From Epiperipatus broadwayi (Eukaryota; Onychophora; Udeonychophora; Euonychophora; Peripatidae): a stretch of 64,000 bases of DNA. The position numbers and the translations under genes are program-made. Shown here in pieces: positions 39,136 to 52,029 of the stretch; position 1 is the first letter of the stretch, and every line of letters starts with the position of its first letter. The notes beneath the pieces were generated by a model, which was not told the origin of the DNA, searched no databases, and saw nothing but the letters and a program-made list of their open reading frames with translations. The stretch is taken from the NCBI GenBank assembly GCA_028023455.1, contig JAQFVV010006623.1, positions 1 through 64,000 on the forward strand. Reading direction: 5' to 3'.

Positions 39136-40214
<1,079 letters not shown>

Positions 40215-40850
40215 TATAATATCAACTGCCAAAAACTAAATTAGTCAATATAATAAACTAAGTACAAGAGTTCACAATTAAATCACTAGCCCAAATTAAA
40301 TTACAAATCTACTATGATAGGTTCTAATTATTTATCAAATGCACAGGAAATTTGTAATTAAAAAGAGAAAGGCTTTAACCTTTTTCACATGTGTCTTAAA
40401 TGTTTGTATAGTAGCTGAATGATGTAGTTTTTAACTATAGAGAGACCATTCAAATCTCAACACAAGATAGGGATTTCATAAAGATAAGAGTGACCATCTT
40501 CTCTTTAGCCTAAATTTTTATTTATAAAGATCAATCTGAAGCATCTTTATTTAAGAGTGTGAATATATTATTCTCTTCACATTTAAATCCACTTATTTCC
40601 TTTCACAAATTAACTTATATGAAATCTTGTGATTTATAATGAGTTAATGTTAAGATATTTTTAATGGAAAATATAGAAACTAATGAAACATTCGGATTAT
40701 TTAAAATTTTCCTGCTAAGACAGACTAAACAAAATAAATGAATACTATATGACTTCCATAATTTCAACTCATATTCCATTTATCTTTAATATCAAAAGAA
40801 TTCTTAAATAAATTAATAACATCAAATCCTTTTGATATCCAAGGTATTTT
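40215..40850 (+). mobile_element. Possible fragment of the PLE3 5' region
   Basis: Two patches resemble PLE3 upstream sequence in the same order: aactaaattagtcaatata (about 40233) versus actagtcaatatata (about 37846), and ttaatatcaaaagaattctt with aaataaattaat (about 40791) versus ttaatattaaaagatctctt (about 38022). The distance between patches differs. The similarity is AT-rich, so the call is tentative. Confidence 0.35.
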
Positions 40851-41254
40851 GAACTGTGAATTGGAATTATAGAAAAGTAAAATATTGTATACTTGTTTTT
40901 GTGTTGCGTTTCTTTGCAAACTTCTCGCCTTGGCACAAAAACCATTTGTAGTGATTTCTAATTTAATTTTTGTTAATGATTCAATTGCAAATTAGAGTAC
41001 AAAGTTATATAAATAAGAACATTTACAAGTACATTTACACACTGTCTTTATGAAAATTTAACTAACGTTTCAGTTAAAAATTCTCAAGGAATTAAAAAGA
41101 AAATTAATGGTAATATTGTTTGATCTTAACTCAATAATAACAATGGTAATGTCAAGTAAGTATACAACTAACATTAGGAATTTGATGTGCTCAGTTTTTT
41201 AAAGCTCAGAGAAAAACCAAACAGCCTTTTTTCGATAAACAGAAAACTCCTTTA
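40851..41254. other. AT-rich DNA, no gene seen
   Basis: No supported feature. Confidence 0.6.
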
Positions 41255-41510
41255 TAGGTAGGTAGGTAGGTGAGTAGATAGAGGGATGGATAGGAAGTAG
41301 GAAAGTAAGTAAAAGGTATATAGGTAAGCAGGGGTGGGTAAATAGATAGGGATAGATAGGTAGATTGGGTAGGCATGCAGGTAGGCAGATAGGCAAGTTA
41401 GTAGGTGAGTGGATGGGTGGGATGGGTAGATAGGTAGAAAGGTAAATAGATAGATAATTATATAGGTAGGTAGGTAGATAGACAGGCGGGAAAATGGGTA
41501 GGTAGAAAAT
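41255..41510. repeat. Degenerate (GGTA/GATA)n tract
   Basis: About 255 bp of imperfect purine-rich tetranucleotides such as taggtaggtaggtaggt and atagatagg. The minus-strand frame across it, rich in proline, leucine and tyrosine, is a by-product. Confidence 0.9.
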
Positions 41511-41744
41511 ATTTAGAAAAAATATATTTAAAAAATGTAAAAATAATAAGATCAATATATATTCAATATTCTCTTTGTTTTTATTTCATATTATAGATTA
41601 CATATGTTTGTAGAAAGATAAGGAAAATGACATAACAATGTATATGTATAAGTAAAAATATTTTAAAGATAATTTAGGCATAATAGATTAAAACATCAGA
41701 CATTCAAAATAATAAATTTCAATTATTATTCACTATATAAAAGC

Positions 41745-42720
41745 AAACAAGTGTACATATATAAAAAAGAATATTTATGTCTGTATGTATTTGTGATGTT
41801 TTGTATAATAAAATTCTAGTTTAGTCAAATAAAATTATTTTTTGCAAGTTTTTACATATATGATAAATTATTTAAAATATACATAAAGTTTAGTTTCATT
41901 TCAAAATCATTAACTGGTAATGAGAGATTATATTAAATATAGTTTGTAAATAATGTAAATTGTCATACTAATAAAATTGAAGGAATGGAGAAATATGATT
42001 AGAATAGTATTGAGAAGACAAGTGGAATGAAAACCGAAAATCTGAATAAAGGATAAAGTCAAAAATTTACCCACTTGAGACTATTTATGTTTCTGATTAA
42101 ATTTTGGTAGATAAAACAAATTAGAAAAGAAAAAAATAAAGTTTTTGATAATAAAGAAATTGGATATATTTTATAGGTTGGAAACAAATGTGTGAAAAGA
42201 GGTAAATCTAAATTGAGAGTTGGTGAATTTTAAAACTTATATAGAGAGTGGAATGATATGGTGAAGAAGGTTCCAGGTAAATGTTTGTTTAAAAGAAAAG
42301 ATATAATAAAAATACTTTAAAAAGCATTTAAAATGCTATTAAGAATCAATGAAAAAGGAGATAAAGTTTACAAAAATTAGCATTTTCCAAAAGAAAAAAA
42401 AATGCCTAGATCAGAATTAAGCTGAAAATGAGATAATAAATAGTCAAAATAAGAGTCATAAATCACATGACCCTATCTCTTAAGCTTGTAAGATATAAAC
42501 AAAAATGATAAATGAAAATGAGGTAAAGTTGATATAAAGTTAACTGAAGAAATTAATAATTCAGAAAGGGATAGTTACATTTTTTAAGTATATTAATAAA
42601 GAAACAAGAAAGAAATGCTCATATTATGCAATGCAGAAGGAAGAGAACAGGGTATAGAAATAAAATTTAAAACACTCATTAAACTAATTAAAATAGCTGT
42701 TGAATGCTGCTTTTTTTCAA
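41745..42720 (+). repeat. Repeat pair X-Y, first locus (order X then Y)
   Basis: Segment X (about 41745-42260) aligns with about 58050-58490, and segment Y (about 42400-42720) with about 57770-58030, same strand. The order is reversed between loci (X-Y here, Y-X there), as if both came from a tandem array with a unit of about 1 kb. No coding potential seen. Confidence 0.55.
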
Positions 42721-42974
42721 TTTTTGTTTGCTTTAATTATAAGTTAAACGTATTCTTTATCAATAAATAATGTAATGGCTAGCTATCTAAAAAAAAAAAT
42801 TATAAGTTTATTCAAAATCCTCGGGTATCTGAAAAAATTATAGCTTTAGTCACCTTCAAACATTAAGTTATTGGGCATAATCATGAGTTTGTTAATAGCT
42901 AACCTCACCAATTAACTACATGACTTGATTTCAGTACTTTAGTACTTTGATTGATGAAATCCTTAGCAAAAATC
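42721..42974. other. AT-rich DNA between repeats XY and Z
   Basis: No supported feature. Confidence 0.5.
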
Positions 42975-43450
42975 TCAAGCTATATATGTGTGTATTGCAG
43001 TTCAAAAGATGGTACACCTCTTCTAAAGGTATTTAAATAGGATAAAATCCATCCATGCCTTGTGCAAGAGTGGTGTAGTAAAAATTATTAAAACTGGCAA
43101 CATTGGCAAAGAAATCAGGTGTTGATAACTCTATAACATTACACAGATATTATTAATTGCGTATTAAAGAGCATATTTGGTTTAGCAATAGTATCTAGTT
43201 TAATGAATGAACAATAATAATCATTAATATAATTCTATAGAGTAATTTATGTCAAAGTTGTGACTTTAGAAAATTTGAGACTTGTAAGCAAATTTTAGTA
43301 AACTGCTATCTATGAAATCTTAAACAAATGATAAAAATGCATATAAAAGATTGTGATCTGGGATAGCTGATAAGTACTGATTCAGCATGAGATTATTTAT
43401 ATTTTTCACACGTCTTTAATCATATGTTGCAGAAAATTGTGATGGAATGG
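42975..43450 (+). repeat. Repeat Z, first copy
   Basis: Aligns with 51310-51830 (for example gcaacattggcaaagaaat here and tcaacatgggcaaggaaat there). It directly adjoins the left end of repeat copy B, so it looks like one unit of a tandem array that later insertions split. Confidence 0.6.
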
Positions 43451-43453
43451 AAG

Positions 43454-45556
43454 TTTTATATATATATCATTAATTTAAAATTAAAATAAAAACGGTTTTA
43501 AGTTCGTAAATAAAAAAACTAAAAGCTAAAATTAAAGAATTGTTCAATGTATGTATATATATTTGCACAGATGCAAAACTTTAAAAATTATTTTTTTTTT
43601 TTAGAAAAAAAATATATTTGAACGTACTTTTTTATAAAAAAGTACAAGATCTAAAGATAAAATCTTTTTGGAAATGGAAATGATGTGTTTATTAATTATA
43701 GAAAAGCAAACTAGCCTTTGCGGCTCTTATATAAAAAAGAAAAAAGTCAGATGAAAGATATAGATAAGAGAACAAAAATGTCCAATAGAAGCAGTAACCA
43801 ATTTCTCAGACCTTAATGGAAATTATTGGAACAGGAAACGATGTTCAATGAATCCGGAGGAGTACTATAAAAGAAAAAAATATTCAAGGAAAAACAGTTC
43901 CAGCTTGTTTTTTTTTTTTTGTGAGAAGAGTGATAAGATGCACTTGTCACTTTCTCTCACTTATTTCAAATAAAATGACTGTAATACCAGGATTGAACTT
44001 ACTAAGGCCTCCTCCAGAACAACAGACCAAACTTCAAATAGAGACATTGTGGGAATTGGCACCAGGAACCCGGATTCTTTTACTGTAAGACAGAACTATA
44101 AAATTTAAAAATAATTAAGAACTGTCATTAAGATTTGACAAGTTTTCAATATTCAGCTAACTTAAATTTTAAAAAGAATTTTTATCTGACATAAGTTTCC
44201 AATTGTTTAATTTTTATATATTTGAGTTTGCTAAAAATCATTTCCATTTTTTTGTTATTAATATTTATTGTATAAATCATTTAAATGCATTAAATTTAAG
44301 TTGGATATAGACGCTTGCATGGATTATGTTTTTGTTTTTATATTTGATTAAATATACAGACATTCGGTAAATAATGATACCTTATGGTGAGTATCTAAAA
44401 TGTATTTATTCAGATGTCTTTTAAGTTATTGATGTCAATGCGGCATCTTACAATGAATGCCATTGGGTTTCTTATAAATTCCCTCTGCAATTACATCAAT
44501 GACTTTATATTTTGATCGTTTATGTTTATTTTGAAATGTTTTTAACCATGTAATCTATGTGGCTGATCTATACTCAACATTAAAAAACAAACTTTTATAA
44601 AATTCATCTGTGTGAGCTTATATAAATGTTAAATTTAAGTTAGGCATGAATGGCTATATAGATTTGTAAAGTTATATTAATTAATTAAAGGAGGGTTAAT
44701 CTTAGGTTATTTGTTTCATAGTTAAATTGGGTCAATGGATGGCATATATTGGTGTAATTAGTAGATGTAGTATGAGATTTGCTATGGGCAGGATCAATTT
44801 ATATGCCACACACACCCCTTTTTGCCTATGGAAGTGATAATAAGATGGAAAATGCAGTCCTTTCCTATGGAGTCTTTTTTATTGTTCTTCTTGCCAACAG
44901 ATATAGCATTCCTGTTTGGTTGAGAGTCAATGTCTTCTCTAACCATACTGTTCAGATGTACATTCCTGTCAGTATGGTATTTTGTGCTGTCGTATTTCAT
45001 GCTGCATTGAATACATCGATGTATCAGATGGATTGATGCCGGTTTGACTGCGAACTTTTGGCAGAAGGTTAAATAAGGGATAGAATATTTTCTTTTCAAA
45101 TGCAATCTATGTAGTTTGTTCATACTCGACACTCTTAAAAAATATTATTAAATTCATCTGTATGGATGGTTTAAAATTTTAAAATAATAATTTAAATTAA
45201 AAGTTAATATTAAAATCTAAAATAATAAATGTTATTCCTCAAATTTTAAATGATTACATATGTGTGTAAATAAATGTTTGTGTGTTAATTACTGGCAGTG
45301 GCTGTTATTTTTTTATATTTAAGATACAAATTAAACAAAGTTATATTTTAAATTAGAATATTATTATCCCTGCAACTCCACTGAGCTAGTGGCAAGGGCT
45401 AATGGTCTAAATATAAAATAAAGTGGAATCTTAACAGCGCGTATCTGCCTACTCTATAAATTTTCTAGGTTCAAGTAGCCTAGTGGAACTCTGTTGGCAG
45501 ATACGGTAAGACTGGAAACTTCTTCATCCATCCGGACCATTATAATATATATATAT
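43454..45556 (+). mobile_element. Unclassified LTR-like repeat, copy B
   Basis: Inverted partner of 30698-32729. It carries a TATA box (tataaaag, 43866-43873), then CAGTTCCAGC about 30 bp on, and an AATAAA polyadenylation-like signal near 43971, in the same order as copy A. An 85-codon frame (44779-45036) shares GVF-x2-x-LLANR and VQMYIP with copy A, probably because of homology rather than coding constraint. Both ends are TA runs; the right one is occupied by LTR2. Confidence 0.65.
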
Positions 45557-47134
45557 TGTACTGGGTCGAATCGATGAAGAATTCACTTAGTCTGAAAATT
45601 GGTTTATCTGGGTTTCAACCTCATTTATAATACATTTATAATCTTATTTAATTATAAATATTTGAGAATGAACCGGCAAAATTCGAAAAAAGTGGAGAAT
45701 ACTATTGATAGCAAAGCTGTCAATACTACCTACAATCAGAACAAGTTATGCAATGCATAACATGAGTACATTTCCAGATCGTGGCCCACCTAGATTCAAA
45801 CCCCTACTATCCAAACACTTTATTTGTTTTGGAGTAAACCCCAGGCACCAGTTAATTCAGAACTAACATGTTTGAATAGTAGGCCCCATAATTCAGCACT
45901 CAAAAAATCCCTTAACTAGCTCAGTTTATTTTTAATTCAATAACAAAATATTGTTTCACTTAAATAGTGGCAAAAGAATTGACTGACAAAATAAAGTTTT
46001 AGTTTAAAGATAATTTATTTTAATTAACATTTATTAAACTAATTTTGAATATTTTATAAATCTTATTTAACTAATAACACACACACATTTTAAATTCACA
46101 CACTATAATATCTTATAAGAGAGCATTAAATAATATTTGAAGTACAAAATACAATGAAATCAATATATACTAATGCATGAACACACAACATTTTAAACAC
46201 ATATATTAATAGTTTGTCTAGGTATGTTATAGAGTTTTTAAACTTGACTCTTGAGGCTTTACAAATGCGATGGCTCCTTTAGAAATAAGAAAATGTTATT
46301 ACCTAGGATTTTGAACATGGATATTTTTTGCTGTTTGCTGCTTCTAATGAAGTATTTCTAACCAATTCGATTTGAAGTTTTCTTGTGGAGATTTGATCTT
46401 TATTATTCCGAAACATTTTCTTTAAGACAATTAGACATTGAGTGGCTTCAGGTTGTTATGCAGGCATCACTTTTATTGGGTAGGTTGGCTATTTTCATCG
46501 GACTTCAGGCTGGAGAAAGTCATATGTTTTCCAAGGTTTTAACACTGCATTCTTGACTCTGGACACACAATAAAGTGACTGATGTAACTCACTAATAGAT
46601 TGTACTGAACTGTTATCTCAAATGCAACAAACTGTCTGATAAAAAAATTGACTATTTATACATATGACGTGTTGTCATTTTAATACCCTCCAGCAATATC
46701 TGTTGTCGAAGTTCTTATCATTAGTAGCTAATCTTTTGGAGATCGTCTAATTAGTAGCCATGCAAATGTGTTGTTTTTATATTTTTAATTAGTAGCCATC
46801 GCTGAGTGTTTTTTAATTTTTTAACTTTCATTTATTTTTAATATTTAATACACATACATTTATTACATTTACAGTCGCACGCACATATATATTTTTGAGA
46901 GCTATTCACTATTTAGTTTTAAGATGACTTTTTTATCTTTAAATTAAACAAAAAGAGATTTATGTTTTTAAACTTTTAACTTATATTTCAATTAATAATA
47001 ATAATAATAATAAAAACTCTTTACTTCCTTTATAAAACTTTTAGACTTTTAATCTTATGTTTTCTTTGATGAAAGATTTTTATTTTAATAATTTTTTAAA
47101 CAAAATTATTATGTGCCAACACAATGTTGGTACA
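45557..47134 (-). repeat. LTR2 3' long terminal repeat
   Basis: A 1578-bp LTR copy ending ...gttggtaca. It has an (AAT)n expansion near 46995 that is shorter in the partner. It begins inside the (TA)n end of repeat copy B. Confidence 0.8.
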
Positions 47135-47281
47135 TTACATTGCTCTCCATTTGAAAGTAAAATGTGTCATTTTTTGATCATTTTATCTCTGACAACTTTA
47201 ATTCTTAATTCTAAATATTTATTAATTTTCTGAGTTTGCTTTTTAATATCTTTTACTTTACATGCTAAGGGTAACCTTCAA

Positions 47282-47736
47282 TTATACTTTACTTCTTTCT
47301 ATGTTGGCAACATTGCTTGCAATGATCTTAGTCCTGGATAATGACCATGAGGACAGCATCCTTTTGTGATACAGGGATCTTTTGAAAATGAGGCAGATCA
47401 GATTCGCTGGCTTATACTGACTTACACGGATGAAAACTGAAGCTTCGTGTGCCAGTTCTCTTGACTGGACTTGACAAAGAAAGGTCACTGTGAATGGCAG
47501 GATTTATCAACTGTCCATTTTGTCTTATGCTTTGGAAATGAGTTATGAGATATAGGGATTTTCCCCTGAAAAAGTGACTTACGACTTACTCTGGTTGTTA
47601 CCAGTGTGCATTTTAAAAAAGGAATGATCCTTGATAAGTCCATTATGGGTGCTAAGTTGTATTCAGTCGACAGCTTTAACTTATCCTTATCTATCAATAC
47701 TACCCTCATTCCCTTTAATTTCAAACCCTTATACAT
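47282..47736 (-). pseudogene. LTR2 open segment near the 3' LTR, possible pol tail
   Basis: Two adjoining minus-strand frames (47485-47736 and 47282-47488). The first contains GMRVVLIDKDKLKL and later TTRVSRK, faintly like the small domain at the C-terminus of some integrases (VLI-D-x-x then R-V). The match is weak. If right, the middle of pol has been deleted between gag and this tail. Confidence 0.25.
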
Positions 47737-48570
47737 TCCTAATATAACTCAGATTGACTTTCATTTTTATTATTAACCTTACGATATTATTTTTTTAAAT
47801 TCACATGAACATTACTTAAACATTTATTTATATTAATCTTACAATATTATTCTGAACCATTATGAACATTATTTTACATATTTATTTATATTACACTATT
47901 ATTTTTAAACCATTTATTCAACTTCTTTATTTAACATGCATGTATTAAAAAAAAAAAACTTTTACTTTATTATGATTCATTATTATACAGATATTTTTAT
48001 TTATTTTGATTAATTTAAACCATTTATTTATTTTCTTTTATTAATTTGCGTATATTCCAAAAACTATTTTATTTTATTACGATTTATTCTTTATTATTTT
48101 ACTACAGATATTTTATTTATTTATTTAACTTCATTACTTTAATTAAACCATTTATTTAACTTCCTCTTATTAGCCTGCATATATTCAAAACAAACTTTTA
48201 TTTTGTTACACTACTTTATTTATTATCTTCTGCAGATATATTACTTATTTTCTGTTATCTTATTCATTTATTTAATCCTACAAACTTTATTTTGAAATCA
48301 TTACTTTGACCCATTTATTTATGAACATTTTTCTTTATTAATATGTGCGTAACAGGAAAAAAAATCTTTTATTTTACGAAGCCTCCATTATTATTATTAC
48401 TACAATTTCTCCCTTTAACTTTACTTTTGATTTTAGCTAGTGACATTCTGATTCAGGTTTATGTCCTATGTCAAATAATTATATTCAACTCATAGTCCAT
48501 TTCCAGTTCTTATTTTGTTACTATTCCACCCGATTACTAACTTTTAAACTATGTCAGGTGGTTCTTTCTA

Positions 48571-48876
48571 CTATATAATATAAAGTAACTTCCCCCTCTT
48601 GTCTATTCCTTGCTTATAATTTATTACTTTATCTCTTTCACACTCCGTTCTATTTTCTGCCTCGTAAATTAAAAAACTTTTATATTTAAACAAACTTCGA
48701 ATTACATCAAACTGAGAATATTTTTTCCTATGCTTTCTTTTTGTTTTAAATCTCCATTTAAAACGATCATGAACTTTTACTTTAACCTTTTTAAATTTTT
48801 GTGAAAACTTTTCTACACTATTTTCTACCTTGAACTTATGTCTCTCTTCTATTTCTTGATCTATATTTTCCCACAC
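48571..48876 (-). pseudogene. LTR2 gag-like fragment (basic C-terminal part)
   Basis: A 101-codon frame in the register that continues the coiled-coil fragment after the indel; it is open upstream of its first Met. It contains a strongly basic stretch (KFKKVKVKVHDRFKWRFKTK) that could bind RNA or DNA. No CCHC knuckle is visible. Confidence 0.45.
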
Positions 48877-49010
48877 ACTTTCTGTCTCAGCACTATTCTG
48901 TTCTGTTTTAATTTCTATCTCTTTAATGACCTCAACTTCCTTTTCAACTTCTTGATTTTGTTTAATTAAATGTAACTCTATAATTTCTTGGTTCTTCTCT
49001 ATCTTTCCTG

Positions 49011-49244
49011 CTATTTTTCACATCTTATTTCTCTTATTTCCACTCTGAGTTCCTTAATTTCTCCTTTGACCTGATTAATTTTTTCTTTAGGTTCTGCTTT
49101 GAGCTCTTGTTGGCTTTGTTCATATTTCTGACACAATTCTTTTTTGAAGTCTTGCTGACTTTCTTTGATTTCTCGTATATCTGCTTTGAATTGTTGTTGA
49201 CTTTGTCTGAATTCTTGCATCATATTCATCATCATTTTCATCAC
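49011..49244 (-). pseudogene. LTR2 gag-like coiled-coil fragment (N-terminal)
   Basis: 77 codons beginning MMKMMMNMMQEF, then QSQQQFKADIREIKESQQDF and further Q/E/K-rich heptads: a long predicted coiled coil, as seen at the N-terminus of gag in many invertebrate LTR retrotransposons. It stops at an A-run; the adjacent frame continues with similar E/K-rich sequence, so a one-base indel probably broke one ORF. Confidence 0.55.
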
Positions 49245-49633
49245 ATCTGCATCTCAGATATCTCTTCTTTTTTTATTTCTTCCGTTTTTTTGAAACAATA
49301 TTTTTTTTATTTGACTAAATTTAAATATGAACCGTTTATTTATTTTCTTACAAGGAACATATGGCCACCTCCACCCCCTTGTCCTTTTCTCTACCCATTC
49401 TTAATGCTTTAGCTCCACCCAAAATATCTAACTGTTTTTAATTTAAAAGAATAATTTATTTTAAATAGCATAAATGTCAAAGTCTCTTTTCATTTAAAGA
49501 AAAAAAAGTTTTCGGTCAATTCTTTTTTTAAAAAAAATTAAACCACTTTAACATACATAATTTAGCTTTCTTAAAAAAAAATTTTCAAACAATAACAAAA
49601 CATTTAGTTAACTGTCATTTATGACAGGTTTGG

Positions 49634-49651
49634 CCCACGTTAGTTATGCCA
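49634..49651 (-). promoter_or_regulatory. LTR2 candidate primer binding site
   Basis: The minus strand reads LTR end ...GGTACA, two bases AA, then TGGCATAACTAACGTGGG. The initial TGG and position are typical. The sequence is only partly like the tRNA-Lys site of LTR1 (shared AACGTGGG), so it may be mutated or pair with another tRNA. Confidence 0.5.
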
Positions 49652-49653
49652 TT

Positions 49654-51229
49654 TGTACCAGGTTTGAATCGATGAAGAATTCACTTAGTCTGCAAATTGG
49701 TTTATCTGGGTTTCAACCTTATTTATAATAGATTTATAATCTTACTTAATTATAAATATTTGAGAACAAACCAGCATGTTTGAGCAAAGTGGACAATACT
49801 ATTGATAGCAAAGTTGTCAATATTATCCATGATCAGACCGAGTTATGCAATGCATACCACGATCACATTTCCAGATCATGGCCCACCTCGACTGCTAGAT
49901 TCAAACCACTACTATTCAAACACTTTATTTGTTTCAGAGTAAATCCCAGGCACCATCTAGTTTAGAACTAACATGTTTTGACAGTATGCCCATAATCCAG
50001 TGCTCAAAAAATCCCTTAACTAGTTCAGTCTATTTTTAATTCAATAACAAAATATTGTTTCACTTAAATAGTGGCAAAAGAATTGATCGACAAAATAAAG
50101 TTTTAGTTTAAAGATAATTTATTTTAATTAACATTTATTAAACTAATTTTGAATTGTTTATAAATCTTATTTAACTAATAACACATGCACATTTTAAATT
50201 CACACACTATAATATTTTATGAAAAAGCATTAAATAATATTTGAAATACAAAATACAATGAAATCACTATATATTAACGCATGAATACACACATTTTAAA
50301 CACACATATTAATAGTTCATCTATGTATGCTATAGAGTTCTTAAACTTGACTCTTGAGGCTTTATGAATGTGATGGCTACTTTAGAAATAAGAAAATGTT
50401 ATTATCTAGGATTTTGAACGTGGATACTTCTTGCTGTTTGCTGCTTCTAATGAAGTATGTCTAACCAGTTAGATTTGATGTTTTCTTGTGGAGATTTGAT
50501 GCTTATTATTTCAAGGCATTTTTTAAGACAATTAGACATTGAGCAACTTCAGATAGTTATGCTGGCATCACTTTTATTGGGTAGGTTGGCTGTTTTCATC
50601 AGACTTCAGGCTGGAGAAAGTCGTATGTTTTCCAAGGTTTTAACACTGCATTCTTAACTCAGGAAATACAGTAAACTGACTGATATAACTCACTGATAGA
50701 TTATACTGAACTGTTATCTCAAGTGCAACTAACTGTCTGATAAAAATATTAACTATTTATACATACAATGTGTTGTGATTTTAATACCCTTCAGCAATAT
50801 CTGCTGTCAAAGTTCTTTTCATTAGTAGCTAATCTTTTGGAAATCATTTAATAAGTAGCCATGCAAATGTGTTGTTTTTATATTTTTAATTAGTAGCCAT
50901 CACAGTGTTTTTTTAATTTTTTAACTTTCATTTATTTTTAATATTTAATATGCATACATTTATTACATTTACAGTCGCACGCACATATATAATTTGAGAT
51001 CCATTCACTATTTAGTTTTAAGATGACTTTTTTTCTTTAACTTAAATAAAAAGAGATTTATGTTTTTAAACTTTTAACTTATATTTCAATTAATAATAAT
51101 AAAAAAAAAAAACTTTTTACTTCCTTTATAAAACTTTTAAACTTTTAATCTTATGTTTTCTTTGATGAAAGATTTTTATTTTAATAATTTTTTAACAAAA
51201 TTATTATGTGCTAACACAATGTTGGTACA
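49654..51229 (-). repeat. LTR2 5' long terminal repeat
   Basis: A 1576-bp LTR copy starting tgtaccagg on the plus strand. Several CG dinucleotides of the other copy are TG or CA here. Plus-strand frames inside it (49780-49965, 50457-50657) are antisense to the element and not considered genes. Confidence 0.8.
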
Positions 51230-51289
51230 ATATATATATAATTAAAATATACATATGAAATTCAAACATATAAACAAAAAAAAGTGTAT

Positions 51290-52006
51290 ATGAAGTTAAA
51301 ATTACAACATAAGCTATATATGTCTTACTCACTTGAAAAATGTGAACTAGATGTTCCATTAATGCATCCAGAATGAGAGAGATTGGTCTGACTTCTAGGT
51401 GAATGGATATTTAGGATATGATTGAGCTAAGATAAAAAATTTGAGATTATAAAATGTCATTCCTATGAAATGGTGTACTGGAATTATTATAGCTGTCAAC
51501 ATGGGCAAGGAAATGGGCTACTTACAATCTCTAGTTTAATAAATAATTAGTAGTAATCATTATTATAAAATCTATAAAATGGTTTGTGGAAAAATTGTGG
51601 GTTCAGAACATTTGACACTTGTAATCAAACTATGGAAAAATTGCTATCTATAAAATTCTAAACAAATGAAAATTTGCATAAGAGATTGTGATTTGAGACA
51701 AGTGATGCATACTGGTTTTACCCAAAATGCACAGCTTAGAGATCATTTATCTTTTTTATGTGTTTTTGGTCATATGTTTCAGAAAACCATGATAAAATAA
51801 GTTTGAAATACATATGTGAAGTTAAAAGTATATAAAAAATTAAAATTACAATAAGAGCTATGTATGCCTTACTCACTTAAAAAAATGAACTAGTTGTTTC
51901 AAAAATGCATTCAGAATAAGAGAGATTGATCTGACTGCTAGGCTGATGAATTATTGTGATATGTTTGAGCTAAGGTAAAAAATCCAATGAGATAAGAAAA
52001 CAATTT
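51290..52006 (+). repeat. Repeat Z, tandem copies two and three (partial)
   Basis: One unit from about 51290 to 51835 is followed by a partial second unit (about 51836-52006); the shared words include ttactcact and cagaatRagagagattgRtctgac. The period is about 544 bp. The array stops at (TA)n near 52010. Confidence 0.65.
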
Positions 52007-52029
52007 TAATATATATATATATTGTGTCC

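Larger units (their letters stand above)
45557..51229 (-). mobile_element. LTR retrotransposon LTR2, full length with decayed interior
   Basis: Direct repeats 45557-47134 and 49654-51229 both start TGTAC and end GTACA, giving perfect terminal inversions. The interior is 2519 bp. A candidate primer binding site next to the right LTR and gag-like reading frames both point to the minus strand. Flanks are (TA)n: ATAT (or ATATAT) on both sides, compatible with a 4- or 6-bp target duplication but not resolvable in TA repeats. LTRs are more diverged than those of LTR1, so the insertion is older. Most of pol is absent. Confidence 0.8.

Noticed and set aside
41199-41555. 118-codon Pro/Leu/Tyr-rich frame
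   Set aside because: Produced by the degenerate GGTA/GATA tetranucleotide tract read on the minus strand.
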